Positions 22,441 to 33,559 of a stretch of 64,000 nucleotides of DNA are shown here, one piece after another. Every line of letters starts with the position of its first letter. The stretch's first letter is position 1. Where the stretch lies: contig NW_022098062.1 in assembly GCF_002288925.2 (NCBI RefSeq), positions 7,757,681-7,821,680 on the forward strand, in the 5' to 3' direction. Both the position numbers and the translations under genes were made by a program. Source of the stretch: Delphinapterus leucas (Eukaryota; Chordata; Mammalia; Artiodactyla; Monodontidae). The notes below the pieces were generated by a model. It was not told where the DNA came from. It saw only the letters and a list, made by a program, of their open reading frames with translations, and ran no database searches.

Positions 22441-22779
22441 CCCTCCAGCAGATGAGCCCCTACAATTCAGGGGAGCTCAGTGCAGGAGGGAGGGTCAGGA
22501 TATTTGACTCACTTCTTTAATGGACGTATTAGTCTAACATCTGCACAGCTGCCTGGGTGCCAGCATCCCTCTTCCTGTGATGCCCAAGCAGCCCCTGCAG
22601 CACCCAGAGAAGGAAGAGCCCCTGGGTGCAGTCACTGTGTGTTTATTTCTGTGGGCAGTGGGTTTAGGAGAGGAAGTGAGTCCTGGGACAGTCTGGGAAC
22701 TGGAAGATGCCTGGAATTTAAATTCTGTGCATTCCTCTGTGAGCGTACCCCCCTTGGCTATGGAGCTGGACAAATCCCT

Positions 22780-22860
22780 TGCTTCTGAGGACTCAGCTAA
22801 GGTGCCACCTCTTCTGGAAGGCCTCCCCTGACTGCCTATGCTTTGTAAGGAACCCCAAAC
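22780..22860 (+). mobile_element. L2 fragment
   Basis: GCCACCTCTTCTGGAAGGCCTCCCCTGAC is a typical L2 segment (CTTCTCAGGAAGGCCTTCCCTGAC). Confidence 0.6.
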
Positions 22861-22861
22861 A

Positions 22862-23110
22862 TTATTTTCTATTGTAAGTTATCTAGAGGCAGCTAGTGGT
22901 GAAACACAAACCTGGAGTCTAAGTATCTGGCTTCAGATCCCTGCTCTATATAACTTCAGGCAAGTAGCTTCTCAGTGCCTGACTGTTCCCATCTGTCAAA
23001 TGGGCTTAGCAGCATCTTCCTCATCGAGTGGTTATGAAAGTTAAATGAGAAAATGCACTAAAGCGTCTGGAACAGCACCTGTCACATGGTAAGTGCCTAC
23101 CATCACCACC
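22862..23110 (+). mobile_element. MIR SINE remnant
   Basis: TAACTTCAGGCAAGTAGCTTCTCAGTGCC, CATCTGTCAAATGGG, GTTATGAAAGTTAAATGAG and GGAACAGCACCTGTCACATGG. Confidence 0.8.
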
Positions 23111-23111
23111 A

Positions 23112-24365
23112 TCCTCATTTCCTGCTTCCTTATTAATACCGCTCTGGGAACTTGCCAGTTCTGAGAAGGCAGGACACACACACACACCTTTCTCATAGCT
23201 CCATAAACACTTGCTCAGTGACAAAAGGAAGGACTGGGCAGCCTGTGCCTCCATATCAGAGTCCAGACAGGCTTCTGGAAGCCCACACCTTGCAGTAGAG
23301 TCTGACTTATCCCTCAGCGTGACTCTCTGTCCCCACCTCCCCTCCCTGGGAGAGGCGTCTCTTCCCTCCCGTACAGGTTTATTTGATGCAATAAAGCAAA
23401 GTGAGAAGGAGAAAGAGAAATGGATAAACAGCTGAGCGTAAATGGCTCTGAGATCCCAGCCTCCCCAGGTGGGCCAGAGCCTCTGGGGAGGGAAGCCGTG
23501 GCATCAACCCCTCAGTGTGGAACCCAGGAGCTGCTGGAGACATTAAATGCCGATTACCCCCAGGGCTTGTGGTTATAGCACTGTGGGAACCCACCCCCTG
23601 AAGGCCTGATTGCTTAAGCATCTCTTTGCAAAATGTTTATTTTATTTTTTTCCACATGAATGTTTAATCAGTACCTTGAGGAGATGCACGGCAGCCCTCT
23701 CCAGAGAGCAGCTGGAGGCAGCGTGATCAGCCCTGGCTTTTATGGACTGTGGCAGAGGGTGGCCATCGCCCCACACTCACTGCCTCACTGTCCCCAGCCC
23801 ATGCCTCCGGGTCTCCCACCTCACTGTGCCGAGCCCAGGGGGTCTAGCTCCCCAGCCGGCAGGAGGACTGAGGTGCGGCCACGTTGAACCTTACGTCCCA
23901 GTCTGGAGGCGATGGGGGTTCTCACTCTCCCCCAGTCTGCTGCCTGCAGAGCTTGGCCTCCTGCAGGGAGGAGGTGGGGATCCCCCAGGCAGCCCCAGGC
24001 AAAACCCCTGCTTGGACAATTCTGCCTCTCAGAGCCCAGACCAGGCAAAGGAAACCCTGGGCTTGCCCTCTCGAGGATCTTGAAGTGGCTTATTAATCCC
24101 CTTTTCCCGGCCTCCCTTCAGCTTTCTTTCTTTGCCCAAGGCCATCTGCACGGACCTCTCCGCACCTCACCCCCATTCTGGCAGGACGCGTGCCCCAGGC
24201 GACTCGCTCTTTGGATGGCCTCCACCTCCGAGGGGTAGGATACTGGGGCCATCGGGGACTCCCAGCTTCAAGGAGCAGCTGACCTGTCCTCCCTTCCTCC
24301 TGTTCCCCACTCACTCTGAGCTCTGCTTCAGGCAGCCTCCCGGACTCTGCATCCGCCTCACTTAT
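23112..24365. other. Non-coding, GC/C-rich stretch
   Basis: Unique sequence with a C-rich segment 23700-24350. An imperfect direct repeat (CCTCACTGTCCCCAGCCCA at 23783 and CCTCACTGTGCCGAGCCCA at 23819) lies in it. No recognisable exon. Confidence 0.5.
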
Positions 24366-24369
24366 CCCC

Positions 24370-24545
24370 AGCCTCCTGGGATTACGGGCAAAGCCATTAC
24401 CTCAGGATTAAGCTGCAGTTTGATTCTCATCAAAGGCTCTGGTCACTGAGTATTTGCTTAACACCAGACCTTTCAGGCCCCATCAAATTTAACAAGGCCT
24501 GACAGATTTGGGATTAAACAGAGAAACCCAGACAAATCCATACTT
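24370..24545. promoter_or_regulatory. Candidate regulatory block with three GGATTA sites
   Basis: GGATTA, the core bound by OTX/CRX/PITX-type homeodomains, occurs at 24379-24384, 24405-24410 and 24511-24516, with a TCF/LEF-like ATCAAAGG near 24429. Repeat-free. Function is inference. Confidence 0.28.
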
Positions 24546-25048
24546 TCATAGAAGCCCCCAGTGACTGTGGCAGGATTCTCGAAAACCAGAGACCCTAAAG
24601 TTAGCTTCTTTCTCGGGCGACTACGGCAGGGACTCTCCCCAGGCTGGCACCCCTCACCTCTGCCCAGCTATCCCGAGATTGGATTGGATGCTTTCACTCT
24701 CTCCAGTGAGGAGAGAGCTCAGCCTGCTCGATGCAGCATTGATTTAGGACCGGGAGGCTGGAGGGGAGCTGGAGGGGTGGGGTGGGCATGGGACAGCTTA
24801 GGAGAAACCCACCCCTCTGAGTTCCCGCTCAGTCTGTCCCCACCTCTACCCTGCACTTCACTCAGAGCCACTCTGGTCTCCCGAGGCCCCTCTGGGGTGG
24901 GTCTTGGATGGCCTTCCCCATATCTACCCCACCAGCCACAGAGGCCCACCATCACCACCCCGATTCAGAATGGCAGCCACCCCAAACTCAGAGCGGTAGA
25001 CCCAGCACAGCCTTGCAAATTGAGTTCAAAAATCATTTTGTGACACAT
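24546..25048. other. Non-coding; longest chance frame of the window
   Basis: A 160-codon open frame (24561-25043, +) is rich in Pro, Ser, Gly, Leu and Arg, as expected from GC-rich DNA read by chance. There is no domain, no conserved start context and no splice support. Confidence 0.55.
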
Positions 25049-25049
25049 G

Positions 25050-25265
25050 TAATCAAAGAGACAGCATGATGATGTGGAAAGCTGAGAGGCCGCAAAGTGG
25101 GTTTCAGATCTGACCCACTCCTGTGGCCTTAAAGCCCTCAGTTTCCTCACCTCTAATATGAGACCCTCCTCTGAGAACTGTTAGACAAACGAGCTGAGAG
25201 AAGCTCTGTAATGTTTCCCGGTACAGTGTCTGGGCGAGTCTGCAGGTAGATGCTTTCCAACTTCC
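25050..25265 (+). mobile_element. MIR SINE remnant
   Basis: GCATGATGATGTGGAAAGC head, GCCCTCAGTTTCCTCACCTCTAATATGAG and GTACAGTGTCTGGGCGAG. Confidence 0.65.
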
Positions 25266-25639
25266 TTTCTCCTTTTCGTATTTGGCTATGCAATTTGATG
25301 AATTAAAAAATAATAATAAAACGCCTCCACCTCTTGCTTACTCATTTTGTTTTTCTACCAGAAGCACATACAGTGCCCTTTTCCCTTCTGAGCGCCTAAA
25401 AGGTGCAGCGTTGGATGAAAATTCTACACAGTCAACACCAGAGAAGTAGCAATGGGTGCATTTCTTGGAGGCCCGTTACTCTATCTCTCCCAGGCTCTTT
25501 GCCCAGTTCCTTTGGTCCTGCCTGACTGCTAATTTGCCCTCCCCCCATAGCCTGGCTTAAGCTCAAACTTCATCTTTAGAAGCAGGAGAGATGGGGGAGC
25601 GGACGTGGGGAGGCTTCATTTTAACTTTTATCACTGATA

Positions 25640-25845
25640 CAAAGAAAAACAATGGCTTGTGTTTACTTGAAAATTAATTTTTTTGGAAATTACTTTGTCA
25701 TTTGTTTTACTCTTCTTAATTAAAATTTACTTGGTGAAGAGAGCAACCCATAAATTAACTCAAACGCAACAGCAAATTAATTAGCATTTAGTCACTAGAC
25801 ATTACTCACCGGCTGGACAAATTGTTTTCAGGCTGTCACAAAGGC
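25640..25845. promoter_or_regulatory. Candidate conserved non-coding element, homeodomain-rich
   Basis: AT-rich, repeat-free, with AATTAATT near 25672, palindromic TTAATTAA (25716-25723), ATAAATTAAC and TTAATTAG (25777-25784), and SOX-like ACAATGG (25649-25655). This is the densest TAATTA cluster in the window and the best enhancer candidate by motif reading. Confidence 0.33.
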
Positions 25846-26304
25846 GGGGCAGGGGCAGGGCTGGCAGGATGCTGTGGGTTACTTTGGCTGGTGCTCTCCA
25901 GACAGTACTTCTTTGTCACCTGCCCTTCCATGAACTCAGGTCACTGTTGGAGCAAGATCCCTCTGAGCGAAGGTCCAGGCCAGACCTTTGTATCTTCATG
26001 TCGGGGACACTCATTCCTCCCTGGAAACAATCAGGAAAAAAAGCATCATCAGGACAGAAAGGCTGTGTTGGAGCAGCCCTGCCTGGGGCCGGAAGACAGC
26101 ATGGTGGCCTCAGGGGGCCCCTTCTAGCCACAGGGACCTGAGGTTCTATGAAACATGGGCTTAGAGGATCCAGGGCCAAGGCCCTTCTATTCTTAAGCCA
26201 GATTCCTGGACCTGAGGAAGAGTTTCCCAAAGGAAAGAACTGGAAGGATGGCAGGGAGTTAATATAAGAAACAAGCTGGACTGAACCGTTTCTGCTGACG
26301 AACG
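25846..26304. other. Non-coding, no feature recognised
   Basis: Unique sequence. Overlapping frames at 25822-26141 show no domain. Confidence 0.5.
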
Positions 26305-26405
26305 ATCCTTCTTTCTTTCTTTTTTTTTTTTTAGCGTCTTTATTGGAGTATAATTGCTTTACAATGGTGTGTTAGTTTCTGCTGTAAAACTCATCCTTAT
26401 TTCTT
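26305..26405 (-). mobile_element. Very short L1 3' end
   Basis: Reverse L1 tail: poly-T, then GTCTTTATTGGAGTATAATTGC, TTTACAATGGTGTGTTAG, TTTCTGCTGT. Only about 80 bp of L1. Flanks ATCCTTCTTTCTT and ATCCTTATTTCTT look like target-site duplications with one mismatch. Confidence 0.88.
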
Positions 26406-26645
26406 GCAAAAGAGGATCAGAAGCTTAGAGTCAGCTGGTTAAGGAACCAGGCAGGCTGCGTGGATGGGAATCCCTGCTCATCTTGCTGCTTTGTGACCTT
26501 GGGCAAGTTATCTAACCCCTCAACCTTGGTTTCCTTGCATAATAATTGTCCCTATCTTTGAGAGCTGCTGGGAAGAATCAACAAGAGAGAGCAGGTAAGG
26601 CCCTGAGGCGTGGCCTGGCACACAGTGAGGACTCAGGAAGCATTG
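26406..26645 (+). mobile_element. MIR SINE
   Basis: GAAGCTTAGAGTCAGCTGG, CTTTGTGACCTTGGGCAAGTTATC, GGTTTCCTTGCATAATAATTG, GGCCTGGCACACAGTGAGG. Confidence 0.85.
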
Positions 26646-26855
26646 GCAATGGGTTTGAAGCCCAACCCGGCCACTTACCAGTATCCCAACTACCGCAGGC
26701 CTCAGTTTCCTCATCTGCATGGTGGGCAACAAAGGAGGTTCTTGTTCTGAGAAGTAAACAATTTAATACAAGCAAAGTACTTAGAATAGTAGAATAGTGT
26801 CTGGTGCATAATAAATGTTCAATAAGTGGTCATTAATATTACTACTATTATTATT
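26646..26855 (+). mobile_element. MIR SINE
   Basis: GGGTTTGAAGCCCAACCCGGCC, GGCCTCAGTTTCCTCATCTGCATGG, AGTGTCTGGTGCATAATAAATGTTC. Directly follows the preceding MIR. Confidence 0.85.
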
Positions 26856-26856
26856 T

Positions 26857-27212
26857 CATAGACACCCTTTTTTTAAACATCTTTATTGGAGTATCATTGC
26901 TTTACAATGTCATGTTAGTTTCTGCTGTATAACAAAGTGAATCAGCTATACGTATACACATATCCCCATACCTCCTTCCTCTTGAGCCTCCCTCCCACCC
27001 TCCCTATCCCTCCCCTCTAGGTGGTCACAAAGCACCGAGCTGACCTCCCTGTGCTGTGCAGCTGCTTCCCACCAGCTATCTATTTTACATTTGGTAGTGT
27101 ATATATATCCATGCCACTCTCTCACTTCGTCCCGGCTTACCCTTGCCCCTCCCCTTGTCTTCAAGTCCATTCTCTACGCTTCCGTCTTTATTCCTGCATA
27201 GACATCCTTTTT
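26857..27212 (-). mobile_element. L1 3' end with TSDs
   Basis: Body 26873-27196, reverse L1 tail of the same young type (ATCTTTATTGGAGTATCATTGC, AACAAAGTGAATCAGC, CTCTAGGTGGTCACAAAGCACC). Duplications CATAGACACCCTTTTT (26857-26872) and CATAGACATCCTTTTT (27197-27212), one mismatch. The 134-codon forward frame 27021-27425 is antisense L1 and not a gene. Confidence 0.95.
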
Positions 27213-27734
27213 AACATTGTGACCAAGTCAGGGACGTGGAACCCAAAGCTCACAAGGCCAGTTCCCCTCACAACTTGCCTCCCTGAGGCACAAGGCCCTG
27301 CCAACGAATGGACAAGTCAGCCCCACCTGGCCCAGCCAGCAACAGCAGCAATACCATGGCTAACACAGCCTGACTCCCTCCTAGCTCTGCAGAGTGGCAG
27401 CCCCATAAGTAGTCCCCCTTCATGACAAATAGGAGGGACGGCCCGAGGGGGGTGCTTGCTGATAAACAGTGATGTACGGCAGGCTTCTCCAGCTAAACAA
27501 TGCTGCCAGGGGAGGGAGGAGGATGTGGGAGTGACCCAAGTCTGTGATCAGAAGAAGGGTTGTCACAGGAGGCTCCTGACCCACCCTGTACTTTCCCTCT
27601 CCCGCCATGGTCTCCTCCATCCACCAAGTGAGACACCAGCCTAACCGGGTCTACCAGAAGGCCTGTCTGAAGGAGCAGCTTTGCTGCATACCATGTTAGG
27701 AACAAGTATTCTGAGACCCCCCCGAGCTGGTCCA
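27213..27734. other. Non-coding, no feature recognised
   Basis: Unique sequence, nothing supported. Confidence 0.5.
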
Positions 27735-27930
27735 AATCCCAGCCCCAGATGTGAACCACCTACATATCCAGACCAAGGTCTCTGTGCCTCAGTTGTCCCA
27801 GCTGTAAAGTGGGAATTATTATAGTACCTGACTCACAGGGTTGTCATGAGAATTGTAGGAATTAATACATATAAAGTGCTTCCTTATCCCAACACGTGGA
27901 ATAGAAGCAGCACTATTATTATTAAATAAT
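27735..27930 (+). mobile_element. MIR SINE remnant
   Basis: GTGCCTCAGTTGTCCCAGCTGTAAAGTGGG, TGACTCACAGGGTTGTCATGAG and TTAATACATATAAAGTGC. Confidence 0.85.
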
Positions 27931-27959
27931 AATGTCTTCCATAAAATAAGTGCAGTCCA

Positions 27960-28175
27960 CTCACTTACTTTTTTTTTTTTTTTGCGGTACGCGGGCCTGT
28001 CACTGTTGTGGCCTCTCCAGTTGTGGAGCACAGGCTCCGGATGCGCAGGCCATGGCTCACGGGCCCAGCCACTCTGCGGCATGTGGGATCTTCCCGGCCT
28101 GGGGCACGAACCCGTGTCCCCTGAATCGGCAGGCGGACTCTCAACCACTGCTCCACCAGGGAAGCCCTCACTTAC
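27960..28175 (-). mobile_element. CHR SINE (deleted type), reverse orientation
   Basis: Body 27969-28166: poly-T, GCGGTACGCGGGCC, ..., ending CCACCAGGGAAGCC. Duplications CTCACTTAC at 27960-27968 and 28167-28175. Contains a small loss (GCAGGCCATGG in place of the usual longer CAGGCTCAGCGGCCATGG). Confidence 0.95.
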
Positions 28176-28324
28176 ATTTTTGTAGAGCGTTTATTATGTA
28201 GATGGGAGCATGAGAGCAAATGAGAGCACAGCCCCGATTCTCAGCCAGGGTTGTCTGTTACATGGTGAGTTACACCCAAGCATGTTCACCTAAGTGGTGG
28301 TAGCCCGTCAAATCTCACTTTGTC

Positions 28325-28470
28325 TGTCATTTATTTCATTCAACAAATATTTTTGGAGCATATGCAATGTCCCAGGTACTGTAAAAGGCACTGGGGATGA
28401 AGCCACACAGAAATAGTCCCTACCTACCTTCAGAGCATACAGTCTAATGATAATAATGACAATATCACAG
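28325..28470 (-). mobile_element. L2 3' end
   Basis: TTCATTCAACAAATATTTTTGGAGC, CCAGGTACTGTAAAAGGCACTGGGGATGAAG, CATACAGTCTAATG. Confidence 0.8.
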
Positions 28471-28479
28471 TCAGTACCA

Positions 28480-28985
28480 GATGCTACGGTCTCTACTCAG
28501 CATCCATCATCCCATCTTTCTTCCTCCTAGAGCCCCCATGTGGTCCTGAACCATCCCTCCTGCAAACCCATTAGCCTGATTGGCCCAAGAGTCCCCTGCC
28601 TTTGAATGTCCTAGGAATGGGTCTATGAACCAATTTCTATAGAAATGTGAGAGGAAGGCGCTAGAGGCCCCAGGAGAAGCTTCCTCTCTCTCCCAAGAGA
28701 GAGTCACAGGGAGAGACAATCTCTCTCCTTTCTCAGAATAGCACTGTGTCTGCAGGTGATGCCTACATCAGTTAAGTCATTTTAGACCATGCTGCAGATA
28801 AAGCTGATATCCAGGATGGCAGAAAAAAAACAAACGAACGCAGGTGCTGAAGACACTGCTGAGACCTTGAGCCCACCTACCCTGAAGCCTGATCTACCTT
28901 TGAATCTCCTATTATAGGAGATAATAAATTTCCCTGTTGTTAAGCCAGTCTGAGTCCGTTTTTTTCTGTTCTTTGTTTGCTAGAG
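28480..28985 (+). mobile_element. LTR remnant (old endogenous-retrovirus-like element)
   Basis: Consensus-like run: GATTGGCCCAAGAGTC, CTTTGAATGTCCTAGGAATGG, CATGCTGCAGATAAAGC, GATATCCAGGATGGCAG, then GAGATAATAAATTTCCC with a poly-A signal near the end. I recognise it as a mammalian solo LTR but cannot name the subfamily. No coding region of a retrovirus is attached. Confidence 0.6.
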
Positions 28986-29019
28986 TGTCCTGTGGAATCA
29001 TAGGCTAATAGTAATACAT

Positions 29020-29230
29020 ATTACTATTAATAGCTAACATTAAAAAGCACCTGACATTTCACAATACGTTTTCACATTTATTATTTTATTTGATCTTCAA
29101 ACCAGCACCATCAGATAGGTCTTCCTTTCGTCCTCACTTTACGGATGAAGCAGTGAAGGCTCGAGAGGTTTGATGACTTGCCAGGTCGTGCAGTTGGCAA
29201 GTGAGGAGCTCGTTCTGCCTGTCCAAACTT
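29020..29230 (-). mobile_element. MIR SINE remnant
   Basis: ATAGCTAACATTAAAAAGCACC, TTTGATCTTCAAACCAGC, CTTTACGGATGAAGCAGTG, GACTTGCCAGGTCGTGCAG. Confidence 0.75.
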
Positions 29231-30655
29231 GGGTCTGCTGGATCCATTTTCTGTGTTCTCGCTCTTGTCCTTGCTGGGCTACCATTGCTCCAGCATTTTG
29301 GGGGAACGTCTCTCCTGGAATGCACTGTCATCAATTTAATAAATAACAAACAGCCCCCAAAGCGGCTTTCTGCTGTTCCAGAAAATCCGGGCATGCTGGT
29401 TTAAATCACTAGAGTTTTTCTTCTCATAAGGCTTCAATAAATCTCATCAGAAATTTGAGACTTCGGAGCGGTCCAGAAAGCAGACAAAGGCTGAACCTTA
29501 ATGTCCTGGGCAGTGACCTCCATTGACTTCTCCCAGTGGACAGATGGCGTTCAGTTCAGGGATCGCTGCTAGATCATTGAAGAAGAGGGCCAGTTAATGC
29601 CCTTAGCAGCGACATTTGTGTTATCTCCCAGCACGGTTCCAGAGGGACTTGGTGCCAAGTTCAGGAAAGGGGGGCCATAAAACATGAAAGAAGGAGCCAC
29701 ATGAAAGACTTATGAACAAGCCCTGGCTCAGAGAGAAGCAGGAGACACAGTGGAGCCAGGCTTGTCCAGATCAGGACTGGATAAAAGGTGGACCAGGACA
29801 GAGGCCTGCATGTGTTTGTGATCAGAGGAAGGCAAGGCAACAGAGCAGAGACCAAGGATGAGTTCAGGGAAAAGACTAGAACCTAAAAGTGGGTCTGATG
29901 TCAGGAACTCCTCTGAGAGAGAGAGGCAGGCCCCACAGGAAGAGTGGAGCTCAGACCAGATGCAGTGGAATGAGGTGGTCCAGACGATGGCCCATTGACC
30001 ACATTGCCACTTTGCTTTCTTCCTCTCATTCTTAAAGGAGCCATGCACAGACTCTGAAAGTTTTAGAACAAGGGATATTAGAGTTGTCATTGAACCATTA
30101 GTACTGGGGATGGGGTAGGGAGCTGAGGAAGGGGGTGATACTCTACTGTTGGAGTTGAGGACTGTTCAGGAAACAGAAGAGAAAACAGAAATAACATTCT
30201 CTTGTGGAGAGGCACCAGACCCCAAAATAAGATGGAGTAGGGCCATCTGATCAAAAAACACAGTTGAGATGGCAACTGCAGATGCCAAGAAGCTGGTGAG
30301 AAGGGTGACTGGCCCCTTTACCTTTAAAAGAAGACTTACATGGTCCCCAGGAGAAGACCCCAACTCGGCACAGCAGAGGACAGTAGGGAAGAGAAGGGAA
30401 GGTTTTGAGAAGCTGTGAGAGCTGAGAGGAAAGATCACAGTAATCCTTTATGGCTACCTATGCCCTTCCACTCAGTGCTGATGTGCCCTGTGAACTTAAG
30501 TTTACATATATGCTTGCCATGGAGTCCAATCTCCATTCTTTGAGATATGCAAAGAGTCTAAAGTCTGCTAGAGGCAATCACAGTGAATAAAGTGGATGAC
30601 CAAGGTGGGTAATATCACATTTTGGTCAATAACCACTTTTTTGGGTAACGGTTGC
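29231..30655. other. Non-coding, no feature recognised
   Basis: 1.4 kb of unique sequence. Several reverse frames (for example 29728-30090, 120 codons) give no recognisable protein. Confidence 0.5.
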
Positions 30656-30659
30656 CATT

Positions 30660-30725
30660 TCCAACAATAAAAACTCTGAGGTTCAGAAAGAGTAAATTTT
30701 TGTCCAAGCTCACACAAGTCTGCTC
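30660..30725 (-). mobile_element. MIR fragment
   Basis: AACTCTGAGGTTCAGAAAGAG and TTTGTCCAAGCTCACACAAG. Confidence 0.5.
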
Positions 30726-30734
30726 TTAGAGTTG

Positions 30735-30930
30735 GTGTGGTTGAGTGGTAAGCCCAGTCTTCAAGTTCAGACAATGGTTCTGTCATTTTCTGTATCTATT
30801 AAATAATGATACAAATACCCAGCACACAGCATTGTTCTAAGGCTCTAACAAGATGGCGCATGGAAAGGGTCTGGTCCAACATCGGCCACACTGAAGACAC
30901 TACAGAAACACTGTTACTTCTTCTTCTTCC
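30735..30930 (+). mobile_element. MIR remnant
   Basis: GGTTCTGTCATTTTCTG, ATTAAATAATGATAC, GGCTCTAACAAGATGGCGC and AGGGTCTGGTCCAACATC. Confidence 0.5.
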
Positions 30931-31185
30931 TAAAAGACCGGGCTGAGCGAGGGGTCAGATTTGACTCCTTTTGTGTGACACAAACTCTCTCGAATGCTTC
31001 AGAATTTCTACATTACAAGTCTGGTTGAGTGTTTGACCTTCTGGAATTAATTCTGTGTGAATAATGTTATTGATGTCAATAAAATAAATCAACATTATCT
31101 TTACTTTTGGTCTTGGCTCCACTTTCTACAGTCTGAGCGATACTGAACTTCTCCATGGCGTGCATGGGCTCTTAGCTTCCAGCTC
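30931..31185. other. Non-coding, no feature recognised
   Basis: Short unique stretch, nothing supported. Confidence 0.5.
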
Positions 31186-31189
31186 ACAG

Positions 31190-31430
31190 TAGAAATGGCA
31201 GCAACAGTGAACACTAACCAGGCACCTACTCTATGGCAGGTACTAAACTGTGATTTGCATCTAATCTTATGTAACCCTCCCAGCAGGCCTATGAAGTAAG
31301 GATACTAATCCCCGTTTTCTAGAGGAGGAAACCAAGGCTCAAGAGGGAAATTAACTTATCCCTGGTTACCTGGCTGGTTGTGGAAGAAACCAGAGTTAAT
31401 CCTAGCTCCCTCTGGTGCTAATGTTGATAC
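31190..31430 (-). mobile_element. MIR SINE remnant
   Basis: CACTAACCAGGCACCTACTCTATGGCAGG, TAATCTTATGTAACCCTCC, AGAGGAGGAAACCAAGGCTC. Confidence 0.85.
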
Positions 31431-32100
31431 TCTTATTCAATAGCACACAGTATCCCAAGTGAACATTTTATCTCAACGTGTATTGTTTCATCTGTCTTCT
31501 GTTTTTAAAAAAAAAAAGAAAAGCAGAAATAAATGCCAAGACTTTGTTTCTTTTCATCCTTCCAACTACATAGTAGAAGTTGTATAAAAACTTTGCTCCA
31601 GTTCAGATTTCCTTCTAGAAAGAATCTATCCCTTTATCTAATTTTAACTCTTCAGCCATCCTTCTTTCTGAATGTGCGAAATCTCTGACCTTCTCAATAT
31701 TTCCTTTGGGCCATCGGACAGCTGCTCCCTGTATCACTGTAGACAGCCTGACTTTGGTCTCCAAAATGTGGGTGCCTTGGCACAAGCTGGCTCTGGCATG
31801 ATCACATCTGCCTGTGCCACTCTTAACTTGCCAAGGGTCTCACCTGCAGATTTATTTGCCCTCATCCAAAATGGGACTTGAAACGTTTGCTCAAACATCA
31901 GCCATGTACTTTTCATGTCAACACAGGACAACACACACTTCTGGTCACCTAAGCTACTTCTTCAAAGACAGAGTAATATACTGTATTTCAGTGAGGATCC
32001 TCATCTTCCACAAACCACTCAAAAATTTCATCTCCGCATTCTAGATTCACAGCACTGAGTGATAACCAGATCTCTTCATATAATAATGACTCTACTCTCT
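31431..32100. other. Non-coding, no feature recognised
   Basis: Unique sequence with an A-rich run near 31507. Nothing supported. Confidence 0.5.
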
Positions 32101-32103
32101 ATC

Positions 32104-32318
32104 AAAATACAAGCTGAACAGGGAGATCAGCTTGGTGCTTTGTGACCACCTAGAGTGGTGGGATAGGGAGGGTGGGAGAGAGATGCAAGAGGGAGGAGAT
32201 ATAGGGATATATGTATAGGTATAGCTGATTCACTTTTTTATAAAGCAGAAACTAACACACCATTGTAAGGCAATTATACTCCAATAAAGATGTTAGCAAA
32301 AGAAAAATACAAGCTAAA
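32104..32318 (+). mobile_element. L1 3' end with TSDs
   Basis: Body 32119-32303: GGGAGATCAGCTTGGTGC, GGTGGGATAGGGAGGGTGG, CAGAAACTAACACACC, ATACTCCAATAAAGATG. Duplications AAAATACAAGCTGAA (32104-32118) and AAAATACAAGCTAAA-type (32304-32318), one mismatch. It is inserted beside an older L1. Confidence 0.94.
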
Positions 32319-32700
32319 AGTCACCCTTTGACTCAGTAACATCACTTCTAATAATCTACCCTGAGGAAATAATTGAAATACAGACAAAGATTTATGTGAT
32401 GTTCACTGCACATTTTATATAACAACCAAAAACCGGGAACCATCTCAATGTCAACAATAAGAAAATGGTTAAATAAATTACAGTGCATAACTACAATGGA
32501 ATAATAGGAAGCTTTAAAGATCATGTTTTCTAAGAATATGTAAAGACACAGGAAAATGTACACAATATAGAATTAGATTTTCTTAAAAGAAAGAAAAGAA
32601 AGCCACTTTCAAATATATAAATGAGGAGGGAGTTAGCTTATTCTGAGTGGCTCTTTGGGGAGAGATAGAAGTAACACCAGTAAGAGAAAGCTACCTAGAA
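32319..32700 (+). mobile_element. Ancient L1/HAL1-type fragment
   Basis: AAAGATTTATGTGATGTTCACTGC, ACCATCTCAATGTCAACAATAAG, AATGGTTAAATAAATTAC, ACTACAATGGAATAATAGG resemble the end of L1 ORF2, with many stops. Confidence 0.65.
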
Positions 32701-33555
32701 ACATTTTTGGGAGCAATTACAATTTTTCTAATAGCTATAGTGGTCCAAAGTTGTAAAAGATTTCCTGGGTAAGTAATGATCTCCCCCATATAGAAGGAAT
32801 TCAAACCATGGCTGGGCAACCACTAGAAAGGGGCATCGAAAAGCAGACTTGGGCACTGAATGTGGGACTGACCCAGATAATTCTCAAGGGTCCTTCTTCC
32901 TCTGGTATTATAAGATTGTGTTAGAGCTTCTGTATTCTAGCCATGTATCTGAGCATGATCAGTGTTGAAGAAGACTAAACAGAGAAGGCATGGAGAATTA
33001 AGGCATGAGCAGGTCAAGTAGAAAGTCTGATCAGCCATAAAATTTCCCAAGTGACAGCAGATGGGTCCAGCTTAGAGGCTTCCCTGGACCATACATTATG
33101 AAAGCATGGATGCCCCTCACTCAGACCATGTGGGTCAGTCTTCGGTCCTTCCAAAGAAATTCTTTTCTTTTCCTCAGTGGCCTGTTTTGTATGAGACAAT
33201 CCTCCCACCCTTGTCCTCTTGGAGCCTATATTCATCTTTTCAGCATGCAGAGTTATGGTCCCCATTGAAGAGACTTGCAATACAGAGCTGGAAGGACAGA
33301 GCAGTCTGTGATGCCTACTGTCCTTTGTAAAAATAACTTCACCGTGGTATAGCTCACTCTTTCATTAGCTGTACATCAGGCTTATTGTGCATATGTGTAG
33401 TTTATACGGGGACTCTGGAAAATCCTGGGTTATGAGGCAACCTCAAGTTGATGACAGGCCACTGTGAAAGGATGGAAAAGTTACCTTGGAAATGCTAAAG
33501 AGAGGAGATTTGTGTAAGACAAAGAGGAGCCTGAAGAGTTGAGCTTTCAAAAGGT
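32701..33555. other. Non-coding, no feature recognised
   Basis: Unique sequence, nothing supported. Confidence 0.5.
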
Positions 33556-33559
33556 CTAA

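Noticed and set aside
23783..23837. 19-base imperfect direct repeat as a minisatellite
   Set aside because: Only two diverged copies in a C-rich stretch; can arise by chance.
24561..25043. 160-codon open frame, the longest in the window
   Set aside because: Low-complexity Pro/Ser/Gly/Arg composition typical of GC-rich chance frames; no domain, no splice context, and an overlapping reverse frame is also open.
27021..27425. 134-codon forward frame
   Set aside because: It is the antisense of an L1 3' end.
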